Source of the DNA: Nannocystis sp.
GTDB taxonomy: Bacteria > Myxococcota_A > Polyangia > Nannocystales > Nannocystaceae
Direction: 5' to 3'
DNA: 64,000 nucleotides
NCBI GenBank assembly: GCA_016712315.1
Contig: JADJRG010000017.1
Location: 124,001 to 188,000, forward strand
Shown: positions 39,628 to 48,345 of the stretch, piece by piece
How positions within the stretch are numbered: the stretch's first letter is position 1
Layout of the letters: each line of letters opens with the position of its first letter
Made by a program: the position numbers and the translations under genes
Notes under the pieces: model-generated
Databases searched by the model: none
What the model was told of the DNA's origin: nothing
The model's input: the letters and a program-made list of their open reading frames with translations, nothing else

Positions 39628-40689
39628 ATGATCCGCACCGCCGCTTACGCTACCACCGCCGCGACCGAGCCCTTGGGGCCCTTCACCATCGAACGCCGTG
39701 AGCCGGGGCCTCATGATGTTTTGATCGAGATCCTGTTCTGTGGGGTGTGCCACTCGGATCTGCACCAGGCGCGAGGGGAGTGGGGGAATTCGATCTATCC
39801 GATGGTGCCGGGGCACGAGATCGTCGGGCGGGTGCGGCAGGTGGGGGCGGCGGTGGCGCGCTGGAAGGTGGGCGACCGGGTGGGAGTGGGCTGTTTTGTC
39901 GACTCGTGTCGGCGCTGCTCGGCCTGCGAGGAGGGGGTGGAGCAGTACTGCGCCGAAGGCATGACGCTGACGTACAACGGGCTGGAGCGCGACGGGGTGA
40001 CGTTGGCTCAAGGCGGGTACTCGAGCCAGATCACGGTGAACGAGGACTATGTGCTGCGGGTGCCGGAGACGATCCCGATCGAGCGGGCGGCGCCGCTGCT
40101 GTGCGCGGGGATCACCTGCTACTCGCCGCTGCGCTACTACGGGCTGAAGGCGGGCGACTCGCTGGCGGTGGTGGGGCTCGGCGGGCTGGGGCATATGGCG
40201 GTGAAGCTGGGGGCGGCGATGGGGGCGGCGGTGACAGTGCTCAGCCACTCGGCGAAGAAAGAGGCGGACGCGCGGCGGCTGGGGGCGCGCGATTTCATCG
40301 TGACGGACGCGCCGGAGGTGTTTGACGCGCACGCGGGGCGCTTCGACTTCATCCTCGATACGGCCTCGGCGAGCCACGACTACAACGCGTACCTGAAGCT
40401 GCTGCGCCGCGACGGGACGATGGTGCTGGTGGGCGCGCCCGAGCCGACGCCGCTGGCGGCGATGTCGCTGATCTTCCCGCGCAAGCGGCTCGCGGGGTCG
40501 CTGATCGGGGGGATCCGCGAGACGCAGGAGATGCTGGACTTCTGCGCGGCGCACGAGATCGCGGCGGACGTCGAGGTGATCAAGATCGAGGCGATCAATG
40601 AGGCGTATGAGCGGATGCTCCGCAGCGACGTGCGCTACCGCTTCGTGATCGACATGGCGAGCCTCGGGCCGGCGAGCGCGGCGCTGTAG
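39628..40689 (+). CDS. NAD(P)-dependent zinc alcohol dehydrogenase (YahK/cinnamyl-alcohol type)
   Basis: 353 residues from the ATG at 39628; upstream codons are not family-like. Zinc ligands are seen in C-G-V-C-H-S-D-L-H and G-H-E-I-V-G, and the structural zinc in C-R-R-C-S-A-C...Y-C. The cofactor motif is G-L-G-G-L-G-H-M-A, followed by S-H-S-A-K-K that suggests NADPH. This subgroup reduces aldehydes to alcohols, so it could take the aldehyde released by the NRPS reductase domain. It lies 37 bp after the oxygenase gene and is probably the last gene of the operon. Confidence 0.92.
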   Translation: MIRTAAYATTAATEPLGPFTIERREPGPHDVLIEILFCGVCHSDLHQARGEWGNSIYPMVPGHEIVGRVRQVGAAVARWKVGDRVGVGCFVDSCRRCSACEEGVEQYCAEGMTLTYNGLERDGVTLAQGGYSSQITVNEDYVLRVPETIPIERAAPLLCAGITCYSPLRYYGLKAGDSLAVVGLGGLGHMAVKLGAAMGAAVTVLSHSAKKEADARRLGARDFIVTDAPEVFDAHAGRFDFILDTASASHDYNAYLKLLRRDGTMVLVGAPEPTPLAAMSLIFPRKRLAGSLIGGIRETQEMLDFCAAHEIAADVEVIKIEAINEAYERMLRSDVRYRFVIDMASLGPASAAL

Positions 40690-40690
40690 T

Positions 40691-40706
40691 CTGTCTGAAG
40701 AGACAG
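40691..40706 (+). terminator. Small perfect hairpin after the biosynthetic operon
   Basis: CTGTCT-GAAG-AGACAG begins 2 bp after the last stop of the operon, with a 6-bp stem and a tetraloop, but no U-run follows. It may be a weak terminator or an RNA-stability element. The inner 14-mer TGTCTGAAGAGACA also occurs inside the NRPS gene at 34551-34564, so a repeat-family origin is equally possible. Confidence 0.4.
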
Positions 40707-40778
40707 GTGCGCGGGGGCGGCGACGGTCGCACCGGCGGGGCTTGCGTGAGGATCGGCGCCGGACCATGATCAGCGGCC

Positions 40779-41981
40779 TTGGCGCTGTTCACCGTCGCTA
40801 GTCTGCTCGGGTATGGGCTCGTGATCGCGTCCGCGGCGGCGCTGCGCGGGCGGCTCTTCGCGACCTTCGCGGGGGTGGTGCTCGGGATCCACACGCTCTC
40901 GGCGATCGCCCTGGTCGACGGCTTCGGCGCGCTGTGGCCGCTGTGGGTGGCGCTGCAGCTCGCGACCTGCCTGCACTTCCTCAGCCTGGCGCGGGCGCGG
41001 ATGCGGCCGCTGTGGTGGCGGGCTCTGGTGAGTATGCCGGCGTCGTTCTTCGTGGCGGGGGTGTTTTTGGCGATCCCGTGGTCGCTGGCGGCGTCCTTCG
41101 GGCTGGAGCCGCTGGGGCTGTGGCTGCCGTTCGCGGCGGCTGGGGTGGGGCTGGTGGAGTCGATGTGGACGCGGCGTGAGGCGGTGGAGCTGCGGCTGGA
41201 CGGGGTGGACGTGGGCGGCTCGGTGGTGCCCTACGCGGGCGGGTGGTCGCGTGGGCGCGCGGGCGCGGGCGAGGACGCGGCTTCGGCGCTGACGATCGTG
41301 CAGATCACAGATCCGCACTTGGGGCCGTTTATGTCGGAGGCGCGGCTGAAGGGGATCTGCGCGCGGGCGGCGGCGCAAGAGCCGGACCTGATCCTGCTCA
41401 CGGGTGACTTCTTGACGATGGAGTCGCACGCGGACCCAGCGGTGCTGGCGCGGGCGCTGGCGCCGCTGGCGCGGCTGCGCGGGCGGGTGTTCGCGTGCTT
41501 GGGGAATCATGATCACGAGGCGCCAGAGATCGTGGCGCGGGCGCTCGCAGGCGCGGGGGCGCGGCTGCTGGTCGATGACGCGGCGGTGGTGCAGACGCGG
41601 CTGGGGCCGGTGCAGATCCTCGGCTTCGACTTCGTGTGGCGGGATCGGGCGGCGCACCTACAAAGGGTGCTCGAGCGGCTGCCGCGGCCGGCAGGGGCGC
41701 TGCGGCTGGCGCTCTTGCACGATCCAGGGGCTTTTAAGCACCTGCCGGCGGGGGCGGCGGATCTGGTGTTCTCCGGGCATACCCACGGGGGACAGGTGGG
41801 GCTGGTGAGCGTGGGGCTGGGCTGGACGGTGCTGCGGTCGTTGTCTTCGATCCCCGATCACGGGCTGTGGGCGCGGGGGCTCGATCGGTTGTATGTGCAC
41901 CGCGGCACCGGACACTACGGCTTCCCCGTGCGGGTGGGGGTGCCGGCGGAGGAGTCGGTGATCCGCTTGGTTTGGGGGTGA
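40779..41981 (+). CDS. Membrane-anchored calcineurin-type metallophosphoesterase
   Basis: 400 residues from TTG 40779. Four or five N-terminal membrane helices (to about 130) are followed by a metallophosphoesterase domain with all five motifs: Q-I-T-D-P-H-L-G, T-G-D-F, G-N-H-D-H, L-L-H-D-P and S-G-H-T-H-G-G-Q. It resembles YkoQ/YaeI-type enzymes that act on lipid-linked or envelope phosphodiesters; the substrate is inferred. It begins 90 bp after the biosynthetic operon and may be a separate unit. Confidence 0.9.
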   Translation: MALFTVASLLGYGLVIASAAALRGRLFATFAGVVLGIHTLSAIALVDGFGALWPLWVALQLATCLHFLSLARARMRPLWWRALVSMPASFFVAGVFLAIPWSLAASFGLEPLGLWLPFAAAGVGLVESMWTRREAVELRLDGVDVGGSVVPYAGGWSRGRAGAGEDAASALTIVQITDPHLGPFMSEARLKGICARAAAQEPDLILLTGDFLTMESHADPAVLARALAPLARLRGRVFACLGNHDHEAPEIVARALAGAGARLLVDDAAVVQTRLGPVQILGFDFVWRDRAAHLQRVLERLPRPAGALRLALLHDPGAFKHLPAGAADLVFSGHTHGGQVGLVSVGLGWTVLRSLSSIPDHGLWARGLDRLYVHRGTGHYGFPVRVGVPAEESVIRLVWG

Positions 41982-42160
41982 TGGTGGGAGCGATGGCTGC
42001 CTAGGGGCGGCTCGGATGCCGCAGACGAGGCCGCTGCCCTGTGACCCGAAGCAGGCCGCAGATCAGCTGCGACGCAGCGATCCGGCGATGCGCCGGCTGG
42101 TGACGCGGCCGATCGTGCCAGTGGCATGATCGCGATCGGCGCCGGCGAGCGGGCCGCAGG

Positions 42161-42739
42161 TCAGCGCTCGGCCTGCGACTCGTGGCTGGGGCGGCCGCGG
42201 GCGAGCTTGCGCTGCAAGGAGCGCCGGTGCATGCCGAGGCGGCGGGCGGCCTCGGAGATGTTGCCCTGGCAGTCCGTGAGGACTTGTTGGAGGTGCTCCC
42301 ACTCGAGCTCGTCGAGGGGGCGCGGGTTGCTGGCCTGCGGGGCCTCGACGAGGGTGGAGGCCTGGCGCTGGAACGACGCGAGCAGCTCGTCAGGGTCGGC
42401 GGGTTTGGTGAGGTAGTAGACGGCGCCGAGCTTCACGGCCTCGATGGCGGTGGCGATGCTGCCGTAGCCGGTGAGCACGACGATGGCGATCTTGGGGTCG
42501 ACCCGCTTGAGCGCGACGAGCAGCTCCAGGCCGCTCTTGCCGGGCATTCGCAGGTCGATGACCGCCTTGCGCGGACCCCAGGCCTCGGCCTCGGAGAGGG
42601 CCTCTTCGTAGTTGTGGGCGACCACAGCCGCGTAGCCGCGCCGACGGAGGGCGCTGGCGAGGGCGTTGCAGAACGCCTTGTCGTCGTCGACGACGAGCAC
42701 GGTCTCTCTCTCAGTCGCGGCCGGCGCTGTGTCTGCCAT
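42161..42739 (-). CDS. regA: Response regulator of the RegA/PrrA/ActR type
   Basis: 192 residues from the ATG at 42739, with an AGAGGG ribosome-binding site; 13 more codons are open upstream. The receiver domain has V-V-D-D-D at 16-20 and the phosphoacceptor Asp62 in V-I-D-L-R-M-P-G-K-S-G. The C-terminus is the Fis-like helix-turn-helix of RegA: I-S-E-A-A-R-R-L-G-M-H-R-R-S-L-Q-R. It follows the sensor gene 75 bp downstream. RegA homologues control respiratory, carbon and nitrogen genes in response to redox state. Targets here are unknown. Confidence 0.93.
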   Translation of the reverse strand: MADTAPAATERETVLVVDDDKAFCNALASALRRRGYAAVVAHNYEEALSEAEAWGPRKAVIDLRMPGKSGLELLVALKRVDPKIAIVVLTGYGSIATAIEAVKLGAVYYLTKPADPDELLASFQRQASTLVEAPQASNPRPLDELEWEHLQQVLTDCQGNISEAARRLGMHRRSLQRKLARGRPSHESQAER

Positions 42740-42814
42740 GAGAACGTCCCTCTGCACGATAACCTGCCCTGAGGTCACCGCGGCGGCAAGTCGCGTCGGT
42801 CGATCTCCGCGAGA

Positions 42815-44143
42815 TCAGGCGGTCGGAGGGGGGCGCGCGGGAATGTTCGGGGCCGGTCGATGGGTGAGCGGGAAGCGCATCTCGACGGCGGTGCCGCCGC
42901 CAGGCTCGGAGCGGAGCGACAGCGCGCCGCCGAGCTGGCGGAGGTGAGCGCGGGCGAGGTAGAGGCCGAGGCCCATGCCCTCACCCTCCGGTTTGGTCGA
43001 ATAGAAGGCGTCGAAGGCGGCGGCGGCCTCAGCGGGGCTCATGCCGACGCCGTCGTCGGTGATGGTGATCTGCGCCTCGGCGCCGCTGAGGTCGAAGGCG
43101 ATCTGCACGCCGCGGGCGCCAGGGCGGCGGCGGCAGGCCTCGGCGGCGTTGGCGAGCAGCTCGCGGAGGATCTGGCCGAGCACCTCGCGCGGTTGGGCGC
43201 AGCGGGGGGCCTCGGCGGTGAAGGAGGGGCTGCGCTGGACGGTGAGCTGGAGCCCGGCGGGCGGGGGCGGCAGCTCGTCGGCGAGCTGGGCGAGCGGCCA
43301 GGTCTCGACGACGGCGCCGATGTCAGGGATCCGCAGCTCGGGTGAGGCCATCTTGCCCAAGATCTGCTTGCAGCGGGCGAGCGCCTCGCGGATCGCGTCG
43401 GCGGCGTCTCCGCGCTCGTGAGGCTCCATGGTCTCCAAGTCGGCGGCGAGCATGCTGATAGTGCCGAGCGGGGTGCCGAGCTCGTGGGCGGCGCCGGCGG
43501 CGAGGGTGCCCATGGCGGTGAGGTGGCGGTCTTGGGCGGCCCTCTCGCGGAGGTGGGTGAGCTCGGCGCGCTGGAGGGCGAGCGAGATCGCGATCCGGTG
43601 GACGAAGTAGGTGATCAGGAGGCCAGAGATGCCAAAAGCGACCCACATGCCGCGGATGTGCGCGTTGAAGTCGTGGTGGGCGTGGGCGTGGGCGGCGGCG
43701 GGCGTCCAGGCGAAGAGGCCGGCGAAGCAGAGGGAGCAATAGGCGGCGAGCGCCCAGGTCCAGCGCGGGGTGACCTGCGTGGCGAGGGTGATCGGCACGA
43801 AGTACATGACGGTGAAGGCGTTGCCGACGCCGCCGGAGAGGGCGAGCAGGGCGGTGAGCGCGGTGGCGTCGATGAGCAGGCTGGCGCCGGCGATGTTGAG
43901 GGTGGCGCGCCGGCGCGCGAGCACGAGGCGCTGGAGCAGCACGTTGAGGGCGGCGAGCGCGATCATCACGGTCGCTGTGCCGCGCGGCTCCGGCGGCGGC
44001 GGGAACCACGAGGTGATCTTGGCGAAGGCGGCCGGGCTGAAGAGCTGGATCGCCCAGCCGATGGCAACCAGCGCGAGCAGCACCCAGCGGGCGGTCACGA
44101 AGGTGCGAAGGGCGATCTCGGCGGCGCGACGCTCTTCATCCAT
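42815..44143 (-). CDS. regB: Redox-sensing histidine kinase of the RegB/PrrB type
   Basis: 442 residues. Six N-terminal membrane helices (about 15-185), then the dimerisation domain with H-box A-A-H-E-L-G-T-P-L-G (His220) and an ATPase domain with L-L-A-N-A-A-E-A, D-D-G-V-G-M and G-L-G-L-Y. The quinone-sensing motif is present as G-G-V-G-N-A-F (104-110), where characterised RegB proteins have Pro in place of this Ala. Cys258 in A-R-C-K-Q-I-L corresponds to the redox-active Cys of RegB. A His-rich loop (A-H-A-H-A-H-H, about 151-157) between helices is unusual. It autophosphorylates and passes phosphate to RegA. Confidence 0.93.
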   Translation of the reverse strand: MDEERRAAEIALRTFVTARWVLLALVAIGWAIQLFSPAAFAKITSWFPPPPEPRGTATVMIALAALNVLLQRLVLARRRATLNIAGASLLIDATALTALLALSGGVGNAFTVMYFVPITLATQVTPRWTWALAAYCSLCFAGLFAWTPAAAHAHAHHDFNAHIRGMWVAFGISGLLITYFVHRIAISLALQRAELTHLRERAAQDRHLTAMGTLAAGAAHELGTPLGTISMLAADLETMEPHERGDAADAIREALARCKQILGKMASPELRIPDIGAVVETWPLAQLADELPPPPAGLQLTVQRSPSFTAEAPRCAQPREVLGQILRELLANAAEACRRRPGARGVQIAFDLSGAEAQITITDDGVGMSPAEAAAAFDAFYSTKPEGEGMGLGLYLARAHLRQLGGALSLRSEPGGGTAVEMRFPLTHRPAPNIPARPPPTA

Positions 44144-44318
44144 ACGCGGACTCTGCCACGAGCCGGCGAGGGGCGGTGACCTCGGCGAGCGCGCGGCGCC
44201 GGGGGCGAGCCGCAGGGTAGATCCAGTGCGGGGGAGGCGCAGCTCGCAAACGCGGAGGATCGGGGCGAGGTGGCGGCGGCTCGTGAGGCGCGTCAGGGCG
44301 GCTTGGCGAGCACCTGCG

Positions 44319-45206
44319 CTATTCGAGGCTGGCGGCGATGAAAGCGGCGATCCACTCGCGGTAGTCGACGCCGGCGACCGCGGGTAGATCGCTGTGGGTC
44401 GCGCCAGGGATCATGTGGAGGGTGAGCGGGCCTGAGGCGCGCTCGGCGAGCATCTCGGCGTGGCGCGGGACGATGAAGGTCTCGTCTTCGCCGTGGAGGA
44501 TCATGGTCGGTGTGCCCTCGAGGGCGGCGATCTTGGCGCAGTTGTCGAAGCGATGCTCGCTGAGGAAGGCGGCGGAGAGGCCGAGGAAGGTGCCGTCTTG
44601 GACGAGGGCTTCGACGCTGCAGAAGGCGGCCTCGCTGATGACGGCGCGCGGGCGAGGGCCGTCGCCGCGCACGCCGCGGGCGGCGAGCTCGAAGGTGGGG
44701 GCGGCGCCGAGGGAGAAGCCAAAAAAGATCAGGGCGTCAGGGTCGTAGCCGGGCAGGGTGGTCAGCTCGGCGAGGGCGGCGGCGGCGTTGGCGTAGACGC
44801 TGGCCTCGTCCGGCTCGCCGGTGGAGAGGCCGTAGCCGGGGTAGTCGTAGATGAGCACGTTGTAGCCGAGCGACCACATCAGCTCGACGCGCTCCCAGTA
44901 GTGGCCGAGGTTGCGGTAGTTGCCGTGGCTGTAAAAAATGGTGGCGAGGGCGTCGGGGCGGTGGGCGTAGACGTAGTGAAGATCGCGGCCCTCGACCTCG
45001 ATGAGGCCCTCGATCCGCCACCGCGGGCCGATCGTAGAGGGGTGGAGGGGGGTGAAGGCGCCCTCTAGGTCGGGATCGGGGGGGTCGGCGTCCCACTCGT
45101 AGGCGTCGACGGGGGCGCCGTTGTAGAGGAATCCGTCGATGCTCATGCAGCCATGACTCAAAAGACATGTCGCAAGAGCCACTTTTATGGAGGAGGCGGA
45201 GCTCAT
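44319..45206 (-). CDS. Alpha/beta-hydrolase lipoprotein (ABHD/BEM46-like)
   Basis: 295 residues. A signal with lipobox-like L-L-S-H-G-C (Cys20), then an alpha/beta-hydrolase: F-Y-S-H-G-N (oxyanion loop), Y-D-Y-P-G-Y-G-L-S, the nucleophile elbow G-F-S-L-G, H-G-E-D-E-T-F-I with the acid, and G-A-T-H-S-D-L with the His. The BEM46/ABHD13 group acts on acyl esters or thioesters; the substrate is unknown. Its start overlaps the stop of the upstream outer-membrane lipoprotein gene (ATGA, 45203-45206), so the two are co-translated. Confidence 0.88.
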   Translation of the reverse strand: MSSASSIKVALATCLLSHGCMSIDGFLYNGAPVDAYEWDADPPDPDLEGAFTPLHPSTIGPRWRIEGLIEVEGRDLHYVYAHRPDALATIFYSHGNYRNLGHYWERVELMWSLGYNVLIYDYPGYGLSTGEPDEASVYANAAAALAELTTLPGYDPDALIFFGFSLGAAPTFELAARGVRGDGPRPRAVISEAAFCSVEALVQDGTFLGLSAAFLSEHRFDNCAKIAALEGTPTMILHGEDETFIVPRHAEMLAERASGPLTLHMIPGATHSDLPAVAGVDYREWIAAFIAASLE

Positions 45207-45892
45207 CGGTGGAGGCCCCCGAAGCGGACGCGGTAGCCGAGGTGGAGGGCGAGGGCGCCGCGGCTCGTGGTGTAGTCGACGACGGCGTTGTTGTCCTCCC
45301 AGGGGTTGGTCCAGCCGGCGTGCAGGGCGAGGCCGTGCTGGCGCGGCTTGCCGCGGGATGGGAGGAGGAATTCGGCGCCGAGGAAGGGTGTGGTGAAGAG
45401 CGGCGGCTTGCCCTCCGGGGCCCGAAATTGGGCCGCAGAGGTGACGCCGCCGTAGAGGCTAAGCCACCGGGTGAGGGGGGCGCCGAGGTGGAGGCCGACC
45501 TCGGGGAGGGCGCGGGCGGCGGGGGCGTCGTCGAGGTCGCCGAGGATAAAGAGGCGCGCCGAGGTGGCGACGGCGAGGCCGCGAGGGCGGCGGTAGAGCT
45601 GAAAATTGGCGGCGAGATCCATGGCCCAGAGCGAGAAGGCGGTGGCGGTGAGGTTGAGGTTGCCGTCGAGGTCCATCCAGTCGGTGAGGCCGACGCGACC
45701 GCCGAGGTGGAGGTTGGGGGCGGGGATCGGGGCGCCGAGGTTCTGGAAGACGGGGCCGCCGAGGGCGGCGCGGAGCTCGTAGTTGCCGGCGCCTAGGGTG
45801 CGGGAGAGGTTGGCGGGGGCGCAGGCGACGGCCGCGAGGGCGCAGGTGAGGGCGCAGGCGTGGGCGCTCAAGCTCGCGGTTCGCCGCTCCAT
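45203..45892 (-). CDS. Outer-membrane beta-barrel-like lipoprotein
   Basis: 229 residues. Signal with lipobox A-A-V-A-C (about Cys24). The mature part alternates polar and hydrophobic residues in short strands with aromatic ends (for example L-H-L-G-G-R-V-G-L, L-Y-G-G-V-T-S, L-H-L-G-Y-R-V-R-F), typical of a small outer-membrane barrel. It ends R-V-R-F-G-G-L-H-R rather than with a terminal Phe. No specific family is recognised. It is the first gene of a two-gene unit with the hydrolase. Confidence 0.65.
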   Translation of the reverse strand: MERRTASLSAHACALTCALAAVACAPANLSRTLGAGNYELRAALGGPVFQNLGAPIPAPNLHLGGRVGLTDWMDLDGNLNLTATAFSLWAMDLAANFQLYRRPRGLAVATSARLFILGDLDDAPAARALPEVGLHLGAPLTRWLSLYGGVTSAAQFRAPEGKPPLFTTPFLGAEFLLPSRGKPRQHGLALHAGWTNPWEDNNAVVDYTTSRGALALHLGYRVRFGGLHR

Positions 45893-46058
45893 CGCCGTGA
45901 GCGTACGTGCAAAGGCGGGGCGGTTGAAACGCGCAAGATCGCGCGGTCTGTGAGGTGGCCCTTCGGTCAGGTACTAGCGAGGCCGTCGACGCGCGCGGCG
46001 GCGAGCCTCGGCGACCTCGGGGCGGCGCGTGCGCCGGGGCGCGGCGCTCGGAGGTCAC

Positions 46059-46096
46059 AAAAAAAGACCCTCGCCGCCGAGCTGCGGCAGCGAGGG
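46059..46096 (-). terminator. Rho-independent terminator
   Basis: On the minus strand, CCCTCGC...GCGAGGG plus an inner GCCGC/GCGGC form a strong hairpin, followed by TCTTTTTTT (the A-run at 46059-46065 on the plus strand). It lies about 30 bp after the stop of the leftward lipoprotein gene. This is the clearest intrinsic terminator in the window. Confidence 0.85.
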
Positions 46097-46127
46097 CCTC
46101 GCGCGTGACAGCGCGGCGCGGGCTCGC

Positions 46128-46622
46128 CTACAGCTCGTGGGTCACGTCGACGTCGCGGACGACGGCGCCGACGAAGGTCGTAGTGGTCACGCAGGAGCTG
46201 ATCGGGCAGCCCTCGCCGGAGCAGGTGTAGGTGTTGGTGTAGGTGCCGTCGACGGCGCCGCCCTTGAGCTCCATGGTGACGTCGTGCTCGGTGACCTCGG
46301 TGCGGCGGCTGTCGCCGACGACGGTGAGGTCGGTGTCGGTGGCGGCGAAGGAGAAGGCGCTGCCGTCCTTGCTGCCGGGGATCGAGACGGGGCCCCACTC
46401 GAGCCAGAAGGACTCCTTGTCGCTCGGGAAGATCGCGATCGTGCTGCCGGCGCGCACGTTGATGTCGTCGTCCACGACGTCCGGATCTGGCATGTTCATG
46501 AAGTAGCAAGAGTCGGAGAGGCTGGAGTCGGCGACCGCGAGGCGGATCACCGTGTACTTGCCAGCGCCGACGTCGCAGCCGAGGGCGGCGGTGAGGATGA
46601 AGAGCGGGAGGAGCTTGCGCAT
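46128..46622 (-). CDS. Small lipoprotein of unknown function
   Basis: 164 residues from the ATG at 46622, chosen because it gives M-R-K-L-L-P-L-F-I-L-T-A-A-L-G-C, a canonical lipoprotein signal with Cys16; an upstream ATG at 46703 would bury it. The mature protein has C-Y-F-M-N-M near 40 and C-S-G-E-G-C-P-I-S-S-C near 140, suggesting disulfides, in a beta-rich domain. No family is recognised. It is divergent from the GMC oxidoreductase gene and ends at a strong terminator. Confidence 0.75.
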   Translation of the reverse strand: MRKLLPLFILTAALGCDVGAGKYTVIRLAVADSSLSDSCYFMNMPDPDVVDDDINVRAGSTIAIFPSDKESFWLEWGPVSIPGSKDGSAFSFAATDTDLTVVGDSRRTEVTEHDVTMELKGGAVDGTYTNTYTCSGEGCPISSCVTTTTFVGAVVRDVDVTHEL

Positions 46623-46722
46623 AAGTTGAGCGAGGCTTATCGCGCGCGGCGCGTGCCTGTCAACGGCGCGGGGGTTGACCCCAGGCGGGCGCGCCGCCAA
46701 CAATCCGCGCCGAGGGCACCAA

Positions 46723-48345
46723 GTGAGCGGCTTCGACTACGTGATCATCGGCGGCGGCTCAGCCGGCTGCGTGGCCGCGGGCCGCCTCGCGGCGGACGGG
46801 CGGCGACGCGTGCTGCTCCTAGAGGCAGGTGACCCAGCGGCGCGGAACCCGGAGACGCTGCGCGCGGACGGCTACCGGGAGGCGTTCATCAACCCACGCT
46901 TGATGTACGAGCGCTTCTCGACGCCGCAGCCGGGGTGCGGCGGGCGATCGATCTTCTTGGGCACGGGGCGCGGGCTCGGCGGCAGCGGCTCGATCAACGC
47001 GATGGTCTACCTGCGCGGCTCGCGGGCCGATTATCGCGAGTGGGCGACTCCAGGCTGGTCGTGGGAGGCGGTGGCGGCCGACTTCGAGGGGCTGGAGGCG
47101 GCGCTGGACCTGCACCAGCGGCCGCCGACAGAGTTCACGGAGGCGTGCGTGCTGGCGGCCGAGCACGCGGGGTTTCATCGGCTGGAGGACCTCGACGGGG
47201 GGGCGCTGGTGGGCGGGCTCGGCTACGAGCGGATGAATTTCTCGGGGGCGCGGCGCCGCAGCTCGTACGTGGCGTTCGTCGAGCCGCTGATGCACCGCGG
47301 AAACCTGGTCGTCGAGACAGGTGCGAGGGTTCAGCAGATCCTCTTCGACGAGCGGCGCCGCGCGGTCGGGGTGCGCTATACGATCGGCGAGGCGGTCCGG
47401 GTGGCGACGGTGCGCCGCGAGGTGGTGCTGGCGGCGGGGGCGCTGGAGTCGCCGAAGTTGTTGATGCTGTCGGGGATCGGCCGCCAGGAGGAGCTGCGGC
47501 GCCACGGGATCCCGGCGGTGGTCGAGGCGCGCGCGGTGGGCGCGGGGCTGCGTGACCACCCGAACGTGACGCTGTTCTTTCGCAGCCAGGCGGCGGTCGA
47601 CTGCGACTATCCGCAAATTTATGGGTTCCACCGGGTGAACCCGGCGAGCCCGCTGCCGCCTGACCAAGCGGACACGTGCTTCGTGATGTACCCGGCGCGC
47701 TCGTCGATGCGCGAGGCGACGATGCGGATGCTGCCGACGATGGCGCTGTCGCCGAGGTTGTACCGAACGACGCCGCTGCCGGCGCTGCTGCGGGCGGCGG
47801 TGCGGGCCGGCTTCGCGGCGCCTGGGGCGCGCGGCTTCGTCGAGCGGCTGTACGGGATCGTGGTGATCTTGGGGAAGCCGCGCAGCCGCGGGTCGCTGCG
47901 GCTGGCGTCGACGGACGCGGCGGCGCCAGCGATCATCGACCCGGCCTACTTCGACGACCCGGAGGACATGGAGACGATGCTGCGCGGGGTCGCGCTGGCG
48001 CGGCAGATCGCGGCGGCGCCGCCGCTGCGCCGCTTCGGCAGCCGCGAGCTGCTGCCGGGGGCCCAGAGCCGCTCGCAGGCGGCGCTGCGGGCGTTTATCC
48101 GCAGGCAGGCGATGACGACGTACCACTTCGCGTCGACGTGCAGGATGGGCGAGGACGCCGGGGCGGTGGTGGACGCGCGGCTGCGGGTGCGGGGGGTGCA
48201 GGGGCTGCGGATCGCGGACGCTTCGGTGATGCCAGGGGTGCCGGTGTCGGCGCTGAACGCCCCGAGCATGATGATCGGCTGGCGGGTAGCTCGTTTCTTA
48301 GCAGAGGAAGAAGGAGAGGACGGCGACGTCAAGGCGCTTAGCTGA
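46723..48345 (+). CDS. GMC-family FAD oxidoreductase (choline-dehydrogenase-like)
   Basis: 540 residues from GTG 46723, which places the family N-terminus S-G-F-D-Y-V-I-I-G-G-G-S-A-G at the start; the ORF is open 16 codons upstream. FAD-binding dinucleotide motif at about 10-15, the E-A-G end of strand 2, the GMC signature G-R-G-L-G-G-S-G-S-I-N, the second signature around G-A-L-E-S-P-K-L-L-M-L-S-G-I-G and the C-terminal Y-H-F-A-S-T-C-R-M-G with the active-site His. Probably oxidises an alcohol; the substrate is unknown. Its 3' end overlaps the convergent ABC ATPase gene by 8 bp. Confidence 0.93.
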   Translation: MSGFDYVIIGGGSAGCVAAGRLAADGRRRVLLLEAGDPAARNPETLRADGYREAFINPRLMYERFSTPQPGCGGRSIFLGTGRGLGGSGSINAMVYLRGSRADYREWATPGWSWEAVAADFEGLEAALDLHQRPPTEFTEACVLAAEHAGFHRLEDLDGGALVGGLGYERMNFSGARRRSSYVAFVEPLMHRGNLVVETGARVQQILFDERRRAVGVRYTIGEAVRVATVRREVVLAAGALESPKLLMLSGIGRQEELRRHGIPAVVEARAVGAGLRDHPNVTLFFRSQAAVDCDYPQIYGFHRVNPASPLPPDQADTCFVMYPARSSMREATMRMLPTMALSPRLYRTTPLPALLRAAVRAGFAAPGARGFVERLYGIVVILGKPRSRGSLRLASTDAAAPAIIDPAYFDDPEDMETMLRGVALARQIAAAPPLRRFGSRELLPGAQSRSQAALRAFIRRQAMTTYHFASTCRMGEDAGAVVDARLRVRGVQGLRIADASVMPGVPVSALNAPSMMIGWRVARFLAEEEGEDGDVKALS

